A stretch of 64,000 bases of DNA, from NCBI GenBank assembly GCA_023422835.1, contig JAFAGI010000025.1, positions 1 to 64,000 on the forward strand, given 5' to 3'. Below, piece after piece: positions 29,040 through 36,786 of the stretch; the stretch's first letter is position 1, and every line of letters starts with the position of its first letter. The stretch is from Bacteroidota bacterium. Its GTDB lineage: Bacteria; Bacteroidota; Bacteroidia; Chitinophagales; Chitinophagaceae. A program made the position numbers and the translations under genes. Under the pieces are notes generated by a model. The model was given only the letters and a program-made list of their open reading frames with translations. It did not search any database and had not been told where the DNA came from.

Positions 29040-29073
29040 AGGCTGCCTCAAAAGTCCGAGGCAGCCTCTTTTT
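29040..29073 (+). terminator. Strong rho-independent terminator after the DUF2892 gene
   Basis: AGGCTGCCTC (29040-29049) and GAGGCAGCCT (29058-29067) pair perfectly around an 8-base loop and are followed by CTTTTTT. The same GAGGCTG...CAGCCTC core recurs at 46911 and 51238. Confidence 0.92.
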
Positions 29074-29145
29074 TACTTGGTAATGGGATGAAGAAAGCTT
29101 TTGTTTAAGCAATTCTCAGCCCTTGCGCTTAACTTTTAATACATC
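29040..29145 (+). repeat. Terminator-associated dispersed repeat, copy 1
   Basis: The terminator hairpin plus about 70 nt after it align with 46911-47015. Shared runs include GCAGCCTCTTTT, GATG/GAGAAAG-type sequence, TTAAGCAATnCTCA and ATACATC. The match covers DNA beyond the hairpin, so this is a repeated unit rather than two similar terminators. Confidence 0.7.
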
Positions 29146-29457
29146 GTCCCTTTTAATTTTATATTGAATAATTTGTTATTAGACTTACATCGATATATGT
29201 CTTGACAAAAATGAATATACTCTGGTGCGCCTGTTTGATGCTTATGCAAAAACGGGAAAATCTCTGCAATATTTAATAGAAGTATTTTTGTTTTAGGCGT
29301 ACCAGCTATAGTGCAACATTTGAGGAAAGAGCAATAGTCAGGCTTATACAAATCCTTTTACGAATTGTGCAAGTAGTAGGAGCACAGAATTTTTGTTGCT
29401 GTGTATCGCAGTGGCAGGTCTACTGTCTGCCTGCGAACGAAACGCACGTGTGCAATC
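29146..29457. other. Intergenic region without a supported gene
   Basis: About 310 bp between the terminator-associated repeat and the truB stop. One short minus-strand frame (29136-29351) has no family features. GGCAG/CTGCC inverted words near 29415-29440 could help terminate truB, but the T-run is missing. Confidence 0.4.
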
Positions 29458-30171
29458 TTACACAGAATAAAGTTCTTTCTGTTGTTTGATGTGCTGTTCA
29501 AACTGCGGTATATCCACCGCATCTTCTAAACTAAAATCACCAATGCGGGTGCGGCAGAGTTTGCTCAGGTAAGCGCCCACTCCCAGCTTTTCGCCATAGT
29601 CATTAGCCAGACTGCGGATATAGGTGCCGGTAGAACATATAACCTTGAAGTGCACAAACGGCAGGTCAATACCCGTGATCTCAAAGTCTGAAATGTTAAC
29701 AGGCCGTGGTTCTATCTCTACTTCCACACCCTTGCGTGCAGAAAGGTAAAGCGGTTTACCATCTTTCTTAATAGCAGAATGCATGGGCGGCATTTGCAGG
29801 ATATTGCCTGTAAAATCTGCGGTAGCTTCCCTGAGGGTTTGTTGCCTCAGGAAAGAAATATCTTTAAAATTAGTGGGTGTACTTTCCAGGTCAAAGGTTG
29901 GTGTGGTGGCTCCCAGCGTAAACGTGCCGGTATACTCTTTTTCCTGCGCCATATAATCGTTGATGTTCTTGGTAAATTTGCCTGTACAGATGATCAGCAA
30001 CCCTGTTGCCAGCGGATCGAGCGTGCCTGCATGGCCTACTTTGGAAACACCGGTAAGAATGCGCACTTTTTTTACAGCATCGAACGATGTCCATTTCAGC
30101 GGCTTATTGATTAATAAAACTTTCCCGTCTAAATATTCCTGCAATGCCGGATGAATGGGTTTTTGACGCAT
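29458..30171 (-). CDS. truB: tRNA pseudouridine-55 synthase
   Basis: A 237-residue TruB. It converts U55 of the T-loop of tRNAs to pseudouridine. The catalytic motif is GHAGTLDPLATGLLI (Asp near 50), preceded by LLINKPLKWTSFDAVKKVR, and CSTGTYIRSLANDYG is the second conserved segment. It lacks the long C-terminal PUA-type domain of E. coli TruB, as is common in this phylum. It starts 17 bp downstream of the LolE-type permease gene. Confidence 0.97.
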   Translation of the reverse strand: MRQKPIHPALQEYLDGKVLLINKPLKWTSFDAVKKVRILTGVSKVGHAGTLDPLATGLLIICTGKFTKNINDYMAQEKEYTGTFTLGATTPTFDLESTPTNFKDISFLRQQTLREATADFTGNILQMPPMHSAIKKDGKPLYLSARKGVEVEIEPRPVNISDFEITGIDLPFVHFKVICSTGTYIRSLANDYGEKLGVGAYLSKLCRTRIGDFSLEDAVDIPQFEQHIKQQKELYSV

Positions 30172-30188
30172 GAATGAAAATATTTTTT

Positions 30189-31418
30189 TTAATTAAAACG
30201 AATAGCTTTTACCGGGTCTACTTTTTTCACAAGAAATGTAGGCAACAAAAGCGAAAGATAACAAACAATGATAGTAGCCGCCGCTACCAGTACTGTATGC
30301 CACCATACAATGGTTACGGGCGCTTCTGAAACATAGTAAGCTGCCTCGTCCAGCTTGATGAAGCCTGTATATTTCTGCAGCAATGCAATCCCCAGGCCTG
30401 CAACCACACCGTATACTACGCCCCGCAAAGCTATCACGGAAGCCTGGTTGAGAAATATTTTCTGAATGGTCCAATCGGTGCTGCCCAGCGCTTTTAAAAT
30501 GCCCGCCATACGGGTTCTTTCCAGCACCAGTATCAGCAGGCAGGTAATGAGATTGATAACGGCAACTACAGACATGATGATGAAGATCACGTTGCGGTTT
30601 ACATCCTGCACGTTGAGCCAGTCGAATATATTGGGATACACGTCTTTAATGGTGCGGCTTGTCCAGCGTTCGGGTAATACGCCGTACAGGGCATAATTCA
30701 CCGAATCCATGTTTTTATAGTCGTTCAGGAATACCTCGTACCCACCGATCTGCGTGCTGTCCCAATCATTCATACGCCTGATCAGGCGCATGTCGCCGAT
30801 GGCGTACAACTTGTCGTATTCTTCAATACCGGTTTTATAGATCCCGACTACCTTAAGCTTCCTGAGATTTGCCCTGTTCTCAGCACTGGAAATAAAATAA
30901 AAAGAGGCCTCGTCATTCAGTTTGAGTTTGAGTGCATCGGCATTCTGCTGCGATATGACAATTTCGCGGCTATAGGCATCCTCTGTAAAACTAATCCACC
31001 TGCCGTGTTTCAGGAATGGCGCTATTTTGGAAAAATTATATTGCTCATCCACACCTTTAATCAACACACCTTCAATATCCTTGTTGTTCTCCATTACAGC
31101 ATATTTGGTTGCATAGCCCTGCACCGTATTTACCCCAGGGATTTTTTTAATAATGTCAACCACTTTGCTGTTGCTGTAAAGCGGCTGCTCATCACCTTCT
31201 CCCATGCCCGCTTCGTATTGCTGTACACGTACATGGCCCCAGAAGCTGAATATCTTTTGGCTGATGGCATCCTGGAAGCCATTAACAAACGCTAACGTAA
31301 GGATCATGGCAGCTACGCTGATGGCTGTGGCAGTAGTAGCCAGCCTGATTATAAACCTTGAAAAAGATTTTTGCCGGTTAAATACAATGCGCCTTGCTAT
31401 GAACGGGGAAATATTCAT
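30189..31418 (-). CDS. LolC/LolE-type ABC permease
   Basis: A 409-residue permease of the FtsX/MacB-PCD group. There is one N-terminal membrane helix (about 25-47), a periplasmic domain of roughly 220 residues, then three helices near 275-298, 325-350 and 370-398. The N-terminal start (FIARRIVFN) and LVLERTRMAGILKALGSTDW are typical of LolE-like proteins that extract lipoproteins from the inner membrane. No ATPase gene is adjacent; the partner would be LolD elsewhere. Cotranscribed with truB. Confidence 0.88.
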   Translation of the reverse strand: MNISPFIARRIVFNRQKSFSRFIIRLATTATAISVAAMILTLAFVNGFQDAISQKIFSFWGHVRVQQYEAGMGEGDEQPLYSNSKVVDIIKKIPGVNTVQGYATKYAVMENNKDIEGVLIKGVDEQYNFSKIAPFLKHGRWISFTEDAYSREIVISQQNADALKLKLNDEASFYFISSAENRANLRKLKVVGIYKTGIEEYDKLYAIGDMRLIRRMNDWDSTQIGGYEVFLNDYKNMDSVNYALYGVLPERWTSRTIKDVYPNIFDWLNVQDVNRNVIFIIMSVVAVINLITCLLILVLERTRMAGILKALGSTDWTIQKIFLNQASVIALRGVVYGVVAGLGIALLQKYTGFIKLDEAAYYVSEAPVTIVWWHTVLVAAATIIVCYLSLLLPTFLVKKVDPVKAIRFN

Positions 31419-31607
31419 GTGGCAGCGAAGTTAACACAATCTGTGCTGAGTTTTAGATTTGATCAAAAAAAACGATACTATTCAATTATAAAAAATTAGT
31501 TCATAAAACTTCATCTGTGCAGGATCATAATTCTTCGTCTGGAAAATTTATATATCATAATAAAGTTTATTACTTTTGATAAATTAAAGCTAAGTAAAAC
31601 TTGTAGC
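31419..31607. other. AT-rich divergent intergenic region
   Basis: Between the divergent LolE-type gene and the leader element. It holds a -7 box at 31571 (listed separately) and otherwise AT-rich DNA without a visible gene. Confidence 0.5.
31571..31578 (+). promoter_or_regulatory. -7 promoter box TACTTTTG
   Basis: TACTTTTG fits the Bacteroidota TAnnTTTG box. It lies about 35 bp before leader copy A and would give a leader RNA of about 170 nt. The -33 part is poor. An identical box precedes copy C (49354). Confidence 0.45.
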
Positions 31608-31759
31608 ATAAAATAGCCCTAAGTAAAGTTGCATACCAACCGCGGATGAATAAAGGCTATTCTATGTGATCATAAAGAAAAAAGAAAAAATATACACATA
31701 AAATAGCCATAAATATTATGCAACTATCGCAATCCATCAGAAAATAAAATATACACATG
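31608..31759 (+). repeat. Dispersed leader element, copy A (with a partial second copy)
   Basis: The first unit has AATAGCC (31612-31618) able to pair with GGCTATT (31655-31661). Inside lies the conserved CAACCGCGGATG, opening a mini-ORF (31646-31669) that encodes MNKGYSM. The unit ends TATACACAT at 31699. A second, shorter unit begins AAATAGCCATAAA and ends with the same AAATATACACAT, which includes the start codon of the downstream lipoprotein gene. Confidence 0.75.
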
Positions 31760-32263
31760 CAACGTACCCTTCCATTCGCAGCTTTATTGCTGAGCATTTT
31801 TTTAATCTCCTGTGCCGATAATTCTAAAAAGGCATTTGAATTCAGTGAAACAATAACTCAACAGGAGCAGCGCCTGATACCAAAGATAGAAACCGCCGAA
31901 GCTACACTTGGCCATCTTTTTGAAACAGGCAATAACGATAGCGCCAGGATCGTAAGCGATAATATGGCAGCTGAAGTACAAAGATCTATTGATACAATCC
32001 AGGGCATGAGCCTGCCTGGAGGCATCAAAGGCGGCGCTGAATTTAAACAGGAAAGCCTGAAGTATTTTGAAGGCCTGAAGGCTATGTATACCGGCTATTC
32101 TAAAGTAAGTGCACAGACAGACACAGCAGCCTACAGGGTTGAAGCAGAAAAATTATTGCAAACCGTAGCAGACAAAGAAAAGCTTGTACAAAACATTGTA
32201 ACCGCACAGCAAAAGTTTGCAAAAGACAACGGCTTTAAAGTTGCTGACCCGAAAAACAGATAA
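31757..32263 (+). CDS. Small helical lipoprotein of unknown function
   Basis: A 168-residue protein with a lipoprotein signal (FAALLLSIFLISC, Cys at 19). The mature part is predicted mostly helical by its composition, with Gln/Glu/Lys-rich heptad-like stretches and no Cys after the lipid site. I do not recognise the family. It lies behind leader copy A, whose last bases form its start region. The divergent neighbour is the LolE-type permease; the ZIP transporter converges from the other side. Confidence 0.75.
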   Translation: MQRTLPFAALLLSIFLISCADNSKKAFEFSETITQQEQRLIPKIETAEATLGHLFETGNNDSARIVSDNMAAEVQRSIDTIQGMSLPGGIKGGAEFKQESLKYFEGLKAMYTGYSKVSAQTDTAAYRVEAEKLLQTVADKEKLVQNIVTAQQKFAKDNGFKVADPKNR

Positions 32264-32306
32264 TAAGCCTGGTTATTGTTTTAGCCTGACTATGCGTCCG
32301 CAGGCA

Positions 32307-33122
32307 TCAGCCTAAAGATATATCGAGCAGCATCATGATAGCAAAACCAATCATAGCGCCAATGGTAGACAGGTCGGTTTCATTACCGCTTTGCGATTCC
32401 GGAATCAGTTCTTCCACCACTACAAATATCATAGCGCCCGCAGCAAACGAAAGTGCGTAAGGCAATAAGGGTTCCATTGTTGCAACCATGTATGCGCCTG
32501 CAACACCTGCAAGCGGCTCTACCGCTCCGGAAAGTTGCCCGTATTTAAAGGCCTTCCAGCGCCGTATGCCTTCCCTCCTCAACGGAATAGACACAGCTGC
32601 TCCTTCCGGAAAGTTCTGCAATCCAATGCCGATAGCCAGCGCTATAGCCCCCGCCAGCACACCCGTATCCGGGTTGTTAGCCAATGAACCAAAGGCTACT
32701 CCTACGGCCAGCCCTTCGGGAATGTTGTGCAGGGTAATTGCCAGTACCAGCAGCACGCTTCTTTCCCAAGAAGTTTTTACGCCTTCGGCTTTATCTATGC
32801 TCCGGTTGAGGTGCAAATGAGGCAGAATTTTATCTATACCAAATAAAAATGCACCGCCCAGCAGGAAACCCACCACGGCAGGCACCCAAGGTGTAGTGCC
32901 GGACTCTTCAGCCATTTTAATGGCAGGATTGAGCAAAGACCAGAAACTAGCTGCGATCATTACGCCCGCAGCAAAGCCCAGCATGGCGTTGAGAACTTTC
33001 CGGTTGATGGATTTAAAAAAAAATACCATTGACGCGCCTAAAGCAGTTACAAACCACGTGAATAACGTAGCAAACAGCGCCAGCAGTACAGGGTGATATT
33101 GTAGAAACCATTCCAGGTTCAT
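32307..33122 (-). CDS. ZIP-family divalent metal transporter
   Basis: A 271-residue ZIP transporter with about eight membrane segments. The two metal-site helices are readable: [15 protein letters not shown] (helix IV) and [18 protein letters not shown] (helix V), with His/Asn/Glu ligands. It takes up zinc or a similar metal into the cytoplasm. The His-rich cytoplasmic loop of some members is short ([10 protein letters not shown]). A palindrome overlaps its start codon (33121-33139). Confidence 0.93.
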   Translation of the reverse strand: MNLEWFLQYHPVLLALFATLFTWFVTALGASMVFFFKSINRKVLNAMLGFAAGVMIAASFWSLLNPAIKMAEESGTTPWVPAVVGFLLGGAFLFGIDKILPHLHLNRSIDKAEGVKTSWERSVLLVLAITLHNIPEGLAVGVAFGSLANNPDTGVLAGAIALAIGIGLQNFPEGAAVSIPLRREGIRRWKAFKYGQLSGAVEPLAGVAGAYMVATMEPLLPYALSFAAGAMIFVVVEELIPESQSGNETDLSTIGAMIGFAIMMLLDISLG

Positions 33123-33139
33123 CTTAATTTTTTTAAGAT
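33121..33139 (-). promoter_or_regulatory. Palindrome overlapping the ZIP start codon
   Basis: ATCTTAA (33121-33127) and TTAAGAT (33133-33139) are exact complements around five T. On the coding strand the right arm ends in the first bases of the start codon. It could be an operator or a weak start-blocking hairpin; the stem is A-T rich, so the RNA fold alone would be unstable. Confidence 0.4.
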
Positions 33140-33175
33140 TGAAAAATAACAGATTGCCTTTTAAATGAGAAAATT

Positions 33176-33204
33176 AAAGAGCCTGCCGTCTTACACAGCA
33201 GGCT
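33176..33204 (-). terminator. Terminator after the alpha-oxoamine synthase gene
   Basis: AGCCTGC (33180-33186) and GCAGGCT (33198-33204) form a 7-bp stem with an 11-base loop; on the minus strand CTTTAATTTT follows. It lies 20 bp after the stop of the gene at 33225. Confidence 0.7.
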
Positions 33205-33224
33205 TACAGAATTATAGTTATAAA

Positions 33225-34493
33225 TTATACATCGCTTTTGGCAATGTGCATATCGGGTATCTGGTCTACCTTGTATTCGCCTGCATCCAGTTTCTTTTTG
33301 GTGACCTCAAATGCATGTAACGTAGTTTCAATATCTTCATCTGTGTGCACAGCAGAAGGTATCAGGCGGTAAATAATATGGCCTTTGGGGATCACGGGGT
33401 AAACCACAATAGAGGCAAACACGTTAAAGTTTTCGCGAAGGTCCATGCACATGGCGGTTGCCTCTTCCAGGCCGCCTTTCATATACACCGGCGTTACAGC
33501 CGTGTTGGTATTGCCAATGTCGAAGCCGCGCGCTTTAAGGCCTTCTTGCAATTTAATGGCATTTTGCCATAGTTTCTCTTTCAATTCGGGCATAGTCTGC
33601 AACATTTCCAGCCTTTTCAGGTTACCTACTACAATCGCCATAGGCAATGATTTGGCAAAGATCTGTGAGCGGATATTGTAACGGATATAGTCTATGATGG
33701 TTTTATCGCCGGCCACAAAGGCGCCTATGGAAGCCATTGACTTTGCAAATGTTGAGAAATAAAGATCTATTCCGTCCTGGCAACCCTGCTCCTCTCCTGC
33801 GCCTGCGCCGGTTTTACCGAGCGTGCCGAAACCATGCGCGTCGTCTACCAGCAAACGGAATTCATATTTTTCTTTTAACGCAACGATTTCTTTAAGCCTT
33901 CCCTGGTCGCCTGCCATACCGAAAATCCCTTCTGATATTACCAGTATGCCTCCCTGCCCCTGCTTTTCCATCAAAGCACTAGCACGTACCATCTGCTTTT
34001 CAAAATCATCCATATCATTGTGCTTGAATACAAATTTATGCCCCAACTGCATGCGCATACCGTCTATGATGCAGGCATGGCATTCAGCATCATACACAAT
34101 AATATCGTGCCTGCCGCACACAGCATCAATCAGGCTGGTCATGCCCTGGTATCCGTAGTTAAGTAAAATTGCGTCTTCTTTATTTTCAAATGCAGCAAGT
34201 CTTCTTTCGAGTTCTTCGTGGATGGTTGTATTGCCACTCATCATTCTTGCGCCCATCGGGTAGGCCAGTCCCCAGTCTGCAGTGGCCTGTGTGTCTGTTG
34301 CTCTTACTTCCGGGTGGTTTGCCAGGCCTAAGTAGTTGTTCAGGCTCCATACGATCATTTCCTTACCATTGAATTTCATATTGCTTGAAATCTCTCCTTC
34401 TAATCTTGGAAATGAAAAATAACCGTGCGATCTGTCTCTGTGTTCTCCTATAGGCCCATAATTCTTTACGAGCCGTTCAAAAATATCTGCCAT
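33225..34493 (-). CDS. PLP-dependent alpha-oxoamine synthase (serine palmitoyltransferase/KBL-like)
   Basis: A 422-residue fold-type I PLP enzyme. It joins an amino acid to an acyl thioester with loss of CO2, like serine palmitoyltransferase, 2-amino-3-ketobutyrate ligase or cysteate acyltransferase. Visible motifs are DDAHGFGTLGKTG (217-229) and FSTFAKSMASIGAF with the PLP lysine at 251. VFKHNDMDDFEKQM also resembles the Bacteroides serine palmitoyltransferase. It is about 25 residues longer than that enzyme. Chitinophagaceae make sulfonolipids and sphingolipids, so a lipid-base role is likely. The exact substrate cannot be read. Single gene with its own terminator. Confidence 0.85.
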   Translation of the reverse strand: MADIFERLVKNYGPIGEHRDRSHGYFSFPRLEGEISSNMKFNGKEMIVWSLNNYLGLANHPEVRATDTQATADWGLAYPMGARMMSGNTTIHEELERRLAAFENKEDAILLNYGYQGMTSLIDAVCGRHDIIVYDAECHACIIDGMRMQLGHKFVFKHNDMDDFEKQMVRASALMEKQGQGGILVISEGIFGMAGDQGRLKEIVALKEKYEFRLLVDDAHGFGTLGKTGAGAGEEQGCQDGIDLYFSTFAKSMASIGAFVAGDKTIIDYIRYNIRSQIFAKSLPMAIVVGNLKRLEMLQTMPELKEKLWQNAIKLQEGLKARGFDIGNTNTAVTPVYMKGGLEEATAMCMDLRENFNVFASIVVYPVIPKGHIIYRLIPSAVHTDEDIETTLHAFEVTKKKLDAGEYKVDQIPDMHIAKSDV

Positions 34494-34558
34494 AGTTAGT
34501 AAAATTTACCCGCAAAAATATAACTAAAATGGCTATATAAAAAAACGATGTTTGTAAA

Positions 34559-35191
34559 TTAATTGAGTGAAAAATTATCGAGGCTGAAACCTTTTTGTTT
34601 CATAACATCACTGATGATTACAGAGTTTTCTATAAGTGGCACTACCTTCATCAGGTGCTGGCGAATATACTCCAGGCGCTGATCTTCTTTCAAAAGCGAC
34701 ATGAACGCTATCTTCTGGTCTAAGGTAAAGCCTGCAAAATCAGCAATATCGTAGCTGAGCGAAGAATCAGAATTTCCCTCTACGGGATAAGCCATATTGG
34801 ACAGGTCAAATAACCGCTGTAATAAAATATTAGTGCTGTTAAACAATGCAGGCTGCGGCCGGCGGTCGTTGTGCGGATATTTTACAATTGCGCCCTGGTA
34901 CAGCTTATCGGGCATGGCTTCTATTATTTCCAAAGTATGAAAAATCTTTTCGCCACGCACACTTATCTGCATCCTGCCGTCTTCAAATACATTTCTTATC
35001 TGACTGATGGACACAAGCATACCGATGTTTTCCAGGTTGCCTTTGGCGATCATAGGGATGCCGAATGGCTTTTTAGTAGAAATACAATCATTGATCAATT
35101 GCTTGTAACGGTCTTCAAAAATATTTAAAGCCATAACCTTTCCGGGATACGGAGCTACGGACAGCGGGAATATGGGTATAAAGTTCATCAT
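34559..35191 (-). CDS. Lon N-terminal (substrate-binding) domain protein
   Basis: A 210-residue stand-alone LON substrate-binding domain protein. It starts MMNFIPIFPLSVAPYPG and has LNIFEDRYKQLINDCI and FGIPMI, the usual N-terminal pattern; no ATPase or protease part follows. Such proteins are related to the Lon N-domain and to cereblon; their role in bacteria is unclear. It lies 10 bp downstream of fmt on the same strand. Confidence 0.88.
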   Translation of the reverse strand: MMNFIPIFPLSVAPYPGKVMALNIFEDRYKQLINDCISTKKPFGIPMIAKGNLENIGMLVSISQIRNVFEDGRMQISVRGEKIFHTLEIIEAMPDKLYQGAIVKYPHNDRRPQPALFNSTNILLQRLFDLSNMAYPVEGNSDSSLSYDIADFAGFTLDQKIAFMSLLKEDQRLEYIRQHLMKVVPLIENSVIISDVMKQKGFSLDNFSLN

Positions 35192-35201
35192 TGCTAAAAA
35201 A

Positions 35202-36143
35202 TTAATCGTACAAACTGTCGAACCTGTGCCCTCTCAGGAAGTCAGCTACCTGCATGCGTTTCTTCCCTTCGAGCTGCAATTCCTTTACATTCAGGAAACC
35301 ATCCCTGCAGGCAAATTTCAGGTAAGTTTTCCCGTCTGTAAAAAATTCGCCGGGCGTGTGGTTGTGTGCTTCTGTTTCCGGTACTGATACATATATTTTT
35401 ACTAATTTTTCCTGTAAAAAGGTAAACGCTGCCGGAAAGGGTGATAAACCACGAACCAGGTTATGTATAGATGCCGCGGTATCTTCAAAGTTTATTTTAC
35501 AGGTCTCTTTGTAAAGTTTAGGTGCGGTTTTTAACTGCCTGCCTTCCATAGTTTGCACAGATTCCACGATATTGCCTGCAGCTATTGCTTCTACGGTTTT
35601 TACAACCAGCCTGCCGCCGATATCTTTCATTTTATCGTGCAATGTGCCTGCATTGTCTTCCGGCAAAACAGCTACTTTTTCCTGTAATAAAATATTGCCC
35701 GTATCAATCTCATGCCTGAGTTTAAATGTGGTGAGTCCTGTCTCTGTTTCACCGTTGATTATGGCCCAGTTGATGGGCGCTGCACCCCGGTATTGCGGCA
35801 GTAAAGAAGCATGTAAATTCACTGTGCCCAGGCATGGCATGTTCCACACAGCTTTCGGCAGCATGCGGAAAGCAACCACGATCTGCAGGTCGGCATTCAG
35901 GTCTTGCAACATTTCAAGAAAACCCGGGTCGCGGAGCTTTTCGGGCTGCAATAGCGGTATGTTTTTTTCTGATGCATACTTTTTCACAGCGCTGGTTGTA
36001 AGCTTCATGCCTCTGCCGGCAGGCTTATCGGGCGCAGTAACTACACCCACAATATTGGCTCCTGCATTTACCAATGCTTTCAGTGAGGCCACCGCAAATT
36101 CGGGAGTTCCTAAAAATACTATCCTGAGATCTTTAAAATCCAT
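35202..36143 (-). CDS. fmt: Methionyl-tRNA formyltransferase
   Basis: A 313-residue Fmt. It transfers a formyl group from 10-formyl-THF to initiator Met-tRNA. Conserved segments are RIVFLGTPEFAVASL, the catalytic region LHASLLPQYRGAAPINWAII (Asn/His), and HEIDTGNIL with the key Asp. The C-terminal tRNA-contacting domain begins near 210. It is followed by the Lon-N gene, a small operon; the peptide deformylase partner is not here. Confidence 0.97.
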   Translation of the reverse strand: MDFKDLRIVFLGTPEFAVASLKALVNAGANIVGVVTAPDKPAGRGMKLTTSAVKKYASEKNIPLLQPEKLRDPGFLEMLQDLNADLQIVVAFRMLPKAVWNMPCLGTVNLHASLLPQYRGAAPINWAIINGETETGLTTFKLRHEIDTGNILLQEKVAVLPEDNAGTLHDKMKDIGGRLVVKTVEAIAAGNIVESVQTMEGRQLKTAPKLYKETCKINFEDTAASIHNLVRGLSPFPAAFTFLQEKLVKIYVSVPETEAHNHTPGEFFTDGKTYLKFACRDGFLNVKELQLEGKKRMQVADFLRGHRFDSLYD

Positions 36144-36166
36144 AACATTCTTTCATTTAATTAAAC

Positions 36167-36201
36167 AAAAAAGGTTCCAAAACCATCTTGAAACCTTTTT
36201 T
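36167..36201 (-). terminator. Terminator between the four-helix membrane protein gene and fmt
   Basis: AAAAAAGGTTCCAA (36167-36180) pairs with TTGAAACCTTTTTT (36188-36201) with one mismatch. It lies just after the stop of the gene at 36212 and before fmt, so it probably ends that transcript. Confidence 0.75.
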
Positions 36202-36211
36202 CAAATTTTTC

Positions 36212-36676
36212 CTACATGCCCGGGAATAAAGGCCGCGCGATCCCGTCGGCTCTGAAGGGCCAGGGAACAACAGCCAGTATCAATACCAGCGCCAGCAAAA
36301 ACATCAGCGCTGCTTTTTTATGCTTTTGGGTATCGGAAATATTTTTTTTATACACACCATAGCCGATGGTAATAAGCACAATGGCAATGATCATGGCAAG
36401 CGGATGCTCCACAAGGAAGAAGCGCAGCGTGGAATTTTTCATTACGCTTTCACCTGCTGGTACATTGGTCCAGGAAAAACGGTTGCCCAGTATCACCTGG
36501 TACAGGCCTATCAGCAAGGTAAGGTGTGCTGCGATCATGGTAAATAAACCAATATTTTTATGTGCTTTGGTAAATGGTTTATTGGCGTCGGCGTAGTTTT
36601 TAAAAATGCCTATCAGCAATAAAATAAAAATTACCCAGCGAAGAATGTTGTGTAAATGTAATAAGCCTGTTTCCAT
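36212..36676 (-). CDS. Four-helix inner membrane protein, family often called cytochrome b-like
   Basis: A 154-residue protein from the ATG at 36676 (METGLLHLHNILRWVIF); an ATG 24 bp upstream is possible. Four hydrophobic segments are seen near 9-28, 44-64, 88-110 and 122-143. His residues in the first (LHLHN), second (AAHLT) and third (VEHPL) helices could bind haem, which is why the family carries that name, but no biochemistry supports it here. Single gene, with a terminator after it. Confidence 0.7.
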   Translation of the reverse strand: METGLLHLHNILRWVIFILLLIGIFKNYADANKPFTKAHKNIGLFTMIAAHLTLLIGLYQVILGNRFSWTNVPAGESVMKNSTLRFFLVEHPLAMIIAIVLITIGYGVYKKNISDTQKHKKAALMFLLALVLILAVVPWPFRADGIARPLFPGM

Positions 36677-36786
36677 AAGTATAGTTTTTAGTTTGCGCAA
36701 ACCTACTGAAATTTTATTAGTTGGTAAAATTGGCAGTTGTATTGCCTGCGCGTATTATTTGATTATATTTGGATAAATATGCTCCT

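Noticed and set aside
29136..29351. Minus-strand frame of 71 codons
   Set aside because: It overlaps the terminator-associated repeat, has no recognisable feature and no homologous look.
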